8,700 nt of DNA, from contig JBGPBS010000063.1 of assembly GCA_041481365.1 (NCBI GenBank), forward strand, positions 1-8,700, in the 5' to 3' direction. The position numbers and the translations under genes were made by a program. This DNA is from DASPTR01 sp041481365 (GTDB lineage: Archaea; Thermoproteota; Bathyarchaeia; Bathyarchaeales; Bathycorpusculaceae). How positions within the stretch are numbered: the first letter of the stretch is position 1; every line of letters starts with the position of its first letter. The notes below the pieces were generated by a model. It ran no database searches, was not told the DNA's origin, and was given only the letters and a program-made list of their open reading frames with translations. Shown piece after piece: positions 6,321-8,700 of this stretch.

Positions 6321-6965
6321 AGCGTGCGCCGCAAGCTACTCGGCACAAGGGTGGACGAAAGATACTGGGCAACAAGACATCTGAGCAAGGGTAACGATTG
6401 GGGCGGTGAAAAAGATGATTGGATCAAGGGCTGTTGGGAGTCGCGTGATCACAGCCATCGAAGCTTCCTTATCGAGAAGATTGCAGAGCACCCTCATTCA
6501 AACGTTCTTGAGACAGGAGCGAATTGTGGACCAAACCTGTATCTGCTTTCAAAAAGGTCCCCTACCATCGAAATGGTGGGTGTCGACATTAATCCGATAG
6601 CTGTTCAAAAAGGAAATGCATGGTTCAAGGAAGAAGGAATTTCAAACGTAAAGTTGCTTGTTGGCAAAGCAGATGATCTTGGGGAGTTTGAAGACAAGAG
6701 CTTCGATGTCGTATTTACAGATGCTGTCTTGATATACGTAGTGCCGGACAAGATCGAGAAGGTTGTAAGGGAGATGCTTCGTGTTGCACGAAGAGCCTTG
6801 ATCTTTCTTGAGTGGCACTGTTTCGATTCTGGATGCAGTGTGCGCGGTACCTATGTGAGCCACTGGATGAGGGATTATGTCTCGCTCCTGAAAGAGTTTG
6901 TTCCTCCACACAGGATAGAAGTTACAAAACTGCCGAAGGGGCTGTGGACGGACGAAAAATGGTAG
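6153..6965 (+). CDS. SAM-dependent methyltransferase with a glycosyltransferase-derived N-terminus
   Basis: The frame from ATG 6153 gives 270 residues. Residues about 58-270 are a complete class I methyltransferase: VDERYWATRH (67-76), motif I VLETGANCGPN (118-128), VGVDIN with the ribose-binding Asp at 145, SFDVVFTDAVLIYV as the strand-4 region, and RRALIFLEWHC as strand 5. Residues about 13-50 (DVVWSIGFFFN, VNTWVGSD) belong to a glycosyltransferase domain and not to this family. No Shine-Dalgarno precedes ATG 6153. In-frame GTGs at 6324 and 6351 lie where the methyltransferase proper begins, but they also lack good ribosome sites, so the true start is unsettled. The protein may be made as a fusion, by coupling to the frame at 6047, or poorly. 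It likely methylates a glycan component; the substrate is unknown. Confidence 0.8.
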   Translation: MPPENLMATNWNSVDVVWSIGFFFNIDCLLDWFKILHLQIKTVNTWVGSDIQNAFASVRRKLLGTRVDERYWATRHLSKGNDWGGEKDDWIKGCWESRDHSHRSFLIEKIAEHPHSNVLETGANCGPNLYLLSKRSPTIEMVGVDINPIAVQKGNAWFKEEGISNVKLLVGKADDLGEFEDKSFDVVFTDAVLIYVVPDKIEKVVREMLRVARRALIFLEWHCFDSGCSVRGTYVSHWMRDYVSLLKEFVPPHRIEVTKLPKGLWTDEKW

Positions 6966-6969
6966 AGAT

Positions 6970-6975
6970 GGGGAG
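6970..6975 (+). promoter_or_regulatory. Shine-Dalgarno for the GT2 gene
   Basis: GGGGAG ends 6 bases before the TTG at 6982. It supports that non-ATG start over any downstream codon; no upstream in-frame ATG is usable. Confidence 0.55.
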
Positions 6976-6981
6976 CCGTCC

Positions 6982-7995
6982 TTGAAGCTGCCCTCTGAAC
7001 AAGAAGATACAGCACAGATTTCAGTTGTTATCCCAACATACAAAAGAATGAAAGATCTAGATCGTTGTTTGGATTCTACTATTGTTCAAACGACGCTGCC
7101 GAAAGAAGTCTGGGTAGTAGACAACGGCACAAACAAAGAAACAAGAGAACTGGTTGAGAGAAGGAAGAGAGAATTCAAGGAGAGAGGCATTTCTCTGGAT
7201 TATGTAAAGAATGAGATAGAGAACAGTTTAACTCTGGCGAAGAACATAGGAGTAAAACATTCCACCGGTGACATAGTGTCTTTTTTGGACGACGATTTAG
7301 TGTTGGACAAGAACTACTATCATGAGATAATGAAAGTCTATGGGGAAAAGCCGAATGCTCTTGGGATCATGGGTTATAATTACTCCGTGAGAATTGGTGA
7401 AGGAGTCATGGGAAAACTTCTAGATACTTACACCAGATTGTTCCAGATCTCTTCCTTTATGGAGGAAGAGGGATGCCGGCTGTTGCCCTCGTTTTGTGTG
7501 ACTTCTCCGCGCCCCGACCCTAATAGAATCATTCCTTGCGAATGGCTTTCTGGGTGTTCAACATACAAGAAGACTATTCTGGAAGAAATCAAATCTGACG
7601 TGAACCTTACGAAATATTCATGGGGCGAAGACACTGATCTGTCGTATAGGATCTTCAAGAAGTGCCCAGACAGTCTCTTCTTGACTTCTCGTGCAAAGTA
7701 CTGGCATCAGGGATCGGTGGCAGGGAGGCGCAGCCCGAAAGAGCTGACATACATGGCAGAGGTCTATGGCCTCTATCTGTTCCACAAGAATATAGATCAA
7801 AAACTGAGGAACAAACTGATTTACTTGCGCAGTAGAATAGGACGATTAGTTTTGAAGATGGTCTTCATCTTGATTAGGTCGGAGTCGAAACTGGCCGAAA
7901 TCAAGGATGCTATTGAGGCGCCCTTCTACTGCATAAGACACTTTAAAGAAATCAAGAAAGGCGACCTAAGATTCTTTAATGAAACCTTGACTTGA
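6982..7995 (+). CDS. GT2-family glycosyltransferase
   Basis: Inverting GT-A fold glycosyltransferase, 337 residues, using a nucleotide-sugar donor. ISVVIPTYKR (13-22) is the donor-binding strand, VVDNGTN (45-51) follows, and SFLDDDLVL (100-108) carries the metal-binding DxD motif D103-D105. WLSGCSTYKK (188-197) and WGEDTDLSYR (214-223) provide the usual acceptor-side Gly-Cys loop and the ED-x-x motif with the catalytic base. YWHQGS near 240 is also typical. No transmembrane segment is obvious, so it is probably cytoplasmic or peripheral. The TTG start is backed by GGGGAG 6 bases upstream. It follows the methyltransferase by 16 bases, so it is in the same transcription unit. The sugar transferred cannot be predicted from the motifs. 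Confidence 0.93.
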   Translation: MKLPSEQEDTAQISVVIPTYKRMKDLDRCLDSTIVQTTLPKEVWVVDNGTNKETRELVERRKREFKERGISLDYVKNEIENSLTLAKNIGVKHSTGDIVSFLDDDLVLDKNYYHEIMKVYGEKPNALGIMGYNYSVRIGEGVMGKLLDTYTRLFQISSFMEEEGCRLLPSFCVTSPRPDPNRIIPCEWLSGCSTYKKTILEEIKSDVNLTKYSWGEDTDLSYRIFKKCPDSLFLTSRAKYWHQGSVAGRRSPKELTYMAEVYGLYLFHKNIDQKLRNKLIYLRSRIGRLVLKMVFILIRSESKLAEIKDAIEAPFYCIRHFKEIKKGDLRFFNETLT

Positions 7996-8105
7996 CACAA
8001 AAAAATCGATTTGGCAACAGGCTGGCGCGCCTATTGCTCTTTATAGTGACTGGCATAATGTTTGTGGATAGGCGCTTTCACCTCAAATCTTGGCTTTGCA
8101 AATAG
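7992..8105 (+). CDS. Possible small hydrophobic peptide or decayed gene start
   Basis: A TTG at 7992 overlaps the GT2 stop by TTGA and opens a 37-codon frame ending at TAG 8103-8105. The peptide has a basic start (TQKNRFGNR), a hydrophobic run RLARLLLFIVTGIMFV of about 16 residues, and a basic tail (DRRFHLK). This would fit a single membrane helix, or the first helix of a lost membrane protein. Against it, no Shine-Dalgarno is visible and the frame is short enough to occur by chance. I recognise no family. Confidence 0.2.
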   Translation: MTQKNRFGNRLARLLLFIVTGIMFVDRRFHLKSWLCK

Positions 8106-8162
8106 AAGCAATAATAGGAACTGTTAGCATAATTAAGGCTGAAAAGAGAATTATGTGGCAGG
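8106..8162. other. Short spacer before the deacetylase
   Basis: A/T-rich spacer with in-frame stops on the plus strand; the deacetylase frame is open only from 8133. I see no hairpin terminator or clear promoter. A TTTATAG stretch near 8039-8045 is TATA-like but about 115 bases from the next start. Confidence 0.3.
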
Positions 8163-8700
8163 ATGGTTCGAGAGTCGTTGGTCAAAGTTGACAGGGTTCC
8201 TCTGGGACCAAACCAAATGGTTCATGGTGTTTTGAAGGGAACGTATGGAGCTTTCAAGAAAACTGTTCTGGATTTGAAATTAGACGGTTTCGTCAGAATG
8301 CTGAGAAGAGGTTATGTTATTTTGATGTACCATTCGGTGCCCTTTGAAGCAACTTACCCCTATGATGTGAGCAAATGTTGTTTTGAGGAGCAGCTCAGGT
8401 ACATCCAAGAATGTTATGAAGTGCTCAGTATTCCGACGATCGTGGAGCATATTGAAAATGGCAGGATTGCCAAATCTGTGTGTGGAATAACTTTTGATGA
8501 TGGATACAAGGATAACTACGAAATTGCTTATCCTTTACTTTTGAAGTATGAGGTTCCAGCATCAATATTCATTTCTACCGCCGCCATTTCCAACGATGAA
8601 AACGACAACTATGCTCTTAGGATGAAGCATTTTAATGGGAAGCAGATGCTAGGTTGGCATGAAATAGAAGAGATGAAGGAAAGCGGTTTAGTAACTGTTG
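8163..8700 (+). CDS. Polysaccharide deacetylase (CE4/NodB homology), 3' end outside the window
   Basis: The plus-strand frame from ATG 8163 stays open to the right edge, giving about 179 residues. VILMYHSV (52-59) and ITFDDGYKDNYEIAYPLL (109-126) are the opening strand and motif 1 of the NodB domain; TFDDG holds the presumed catalytic base D111 and the metal ligand D112. VPASIFIST (131-139) and LGWHEIEEMKESG (near 160) follow the normal order. The metal-binding His motif expected after the last visible residues is cut off. The family removes N- or O-acetyl groups from polysaccharides. Here it would deacetylate an amino sugar in the glycan, which suits the aminotransferase upstream. No signal peptide is seen. 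The ATG has no strong Shine-Dalgarno, and ATG 8217 is an alternative start. Confidence 0.88.
   Translation, partial: MVRESLVKVDRVPLGPNQMVHGVLKGTYGAFKKTVLDLKLDGFVRMLRRGYVILMYHSVPFEATYPYDVSKCCFEEQLRYIQECYEVLSIPTIVEHIENGRIAKSVCGITFDDGYKDNYEIAYPLLLKYEVPASIFISTAAISNDENDNYALRMKHFNGKQMLGWHEIEEMKESGLVTV

Noticed and set aside
6642..7043. Minus-strand 133-codon frame spanning the methyltransferase end and GT2 start
   Set aside because: Antisense to two strongly supported genes, with no domain signal.
7996..8162. Terminator or promoter between GT2 and the deacetylase
   Set aside because: A run of seven A's near 7999-8005 and a TTTATAG near 8039 are present, but there is no stable hairpin, T-tract or well-spaced box to support a call.
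1..8700. CRISPR array, tRNA, rRNA or riboswitch
   Set aside because: I saw no regularly spaced direct repeats, no cloverleaf-type sequence and no known aptamer pattern on either strand.

Overview
The window reads as part of a surface-polysaccharide or protein-glycosylation locus, probably archaeal. Arginine is written mostly as AGA/AGG, ATA is common for isoleucine, and TTG and GTG starts are used behind clear Shine-Dalgarno motifs (GGGGGAT, GAGG, GGGGAT, GGGGAG). No ribosomal or tRNA marker is present to fix the lineage, so the archaeal assignment is an inference.

Layout. Bases 63-878 (minus strand) encode a class I SAM methyltransferase. Bases about 890-1521 have no intact gene but are not empty. 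On the minus strand they hold a mosaic of dead fragments: a frameshifted start of a glutamine-dependent asparagine synthetase (asnB type), joined to the last ~40 codons of a radical SAM protein, whose stop overlaps the first codons of a glycosyltransferase. The last two pieces are a diverged, inverted copy of the junction found intact near 6047-6057. From 1522 to the right edge everything is on the plus strand and tightly packed: a GT4 glycosyltransferase, an RmlB-like NAD-dependent sugar-nucleotide dehydratase/epimerase (ATGA overlap), a DegT/DnrJ/EryC1/StrS aminotransferase (10-base gap), a B12-binding-type radical SAM protein, the broken 5' end of a glycosyltransferase running in frame into a second SAM methyltransferase, a GT2 glycosyltransferase, a possible small hydrophobic peptide, and a polysaccharide deacetylase cut by the right edge.

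Working together (inference): the dehydratase and aminotransferase would make a nucleotide-activated 4-amino-4-deoxy (probably 6-deoxy) sugar. The GT4 and GT2 enzymes would transfer sugars to a growing chain. The radical SAM protein and the two methyltransferases could add carbon or O/N modifications, and the deacetylase would trim N-acetyl groups. The strongest unusual signals are the scars of repeated rearrangement: the pseudogene mosaic at ~968-1296 and the glycosyltransferase/methyltransferase fusion at 6047-6965. I see no convincing new defence or mobile system.
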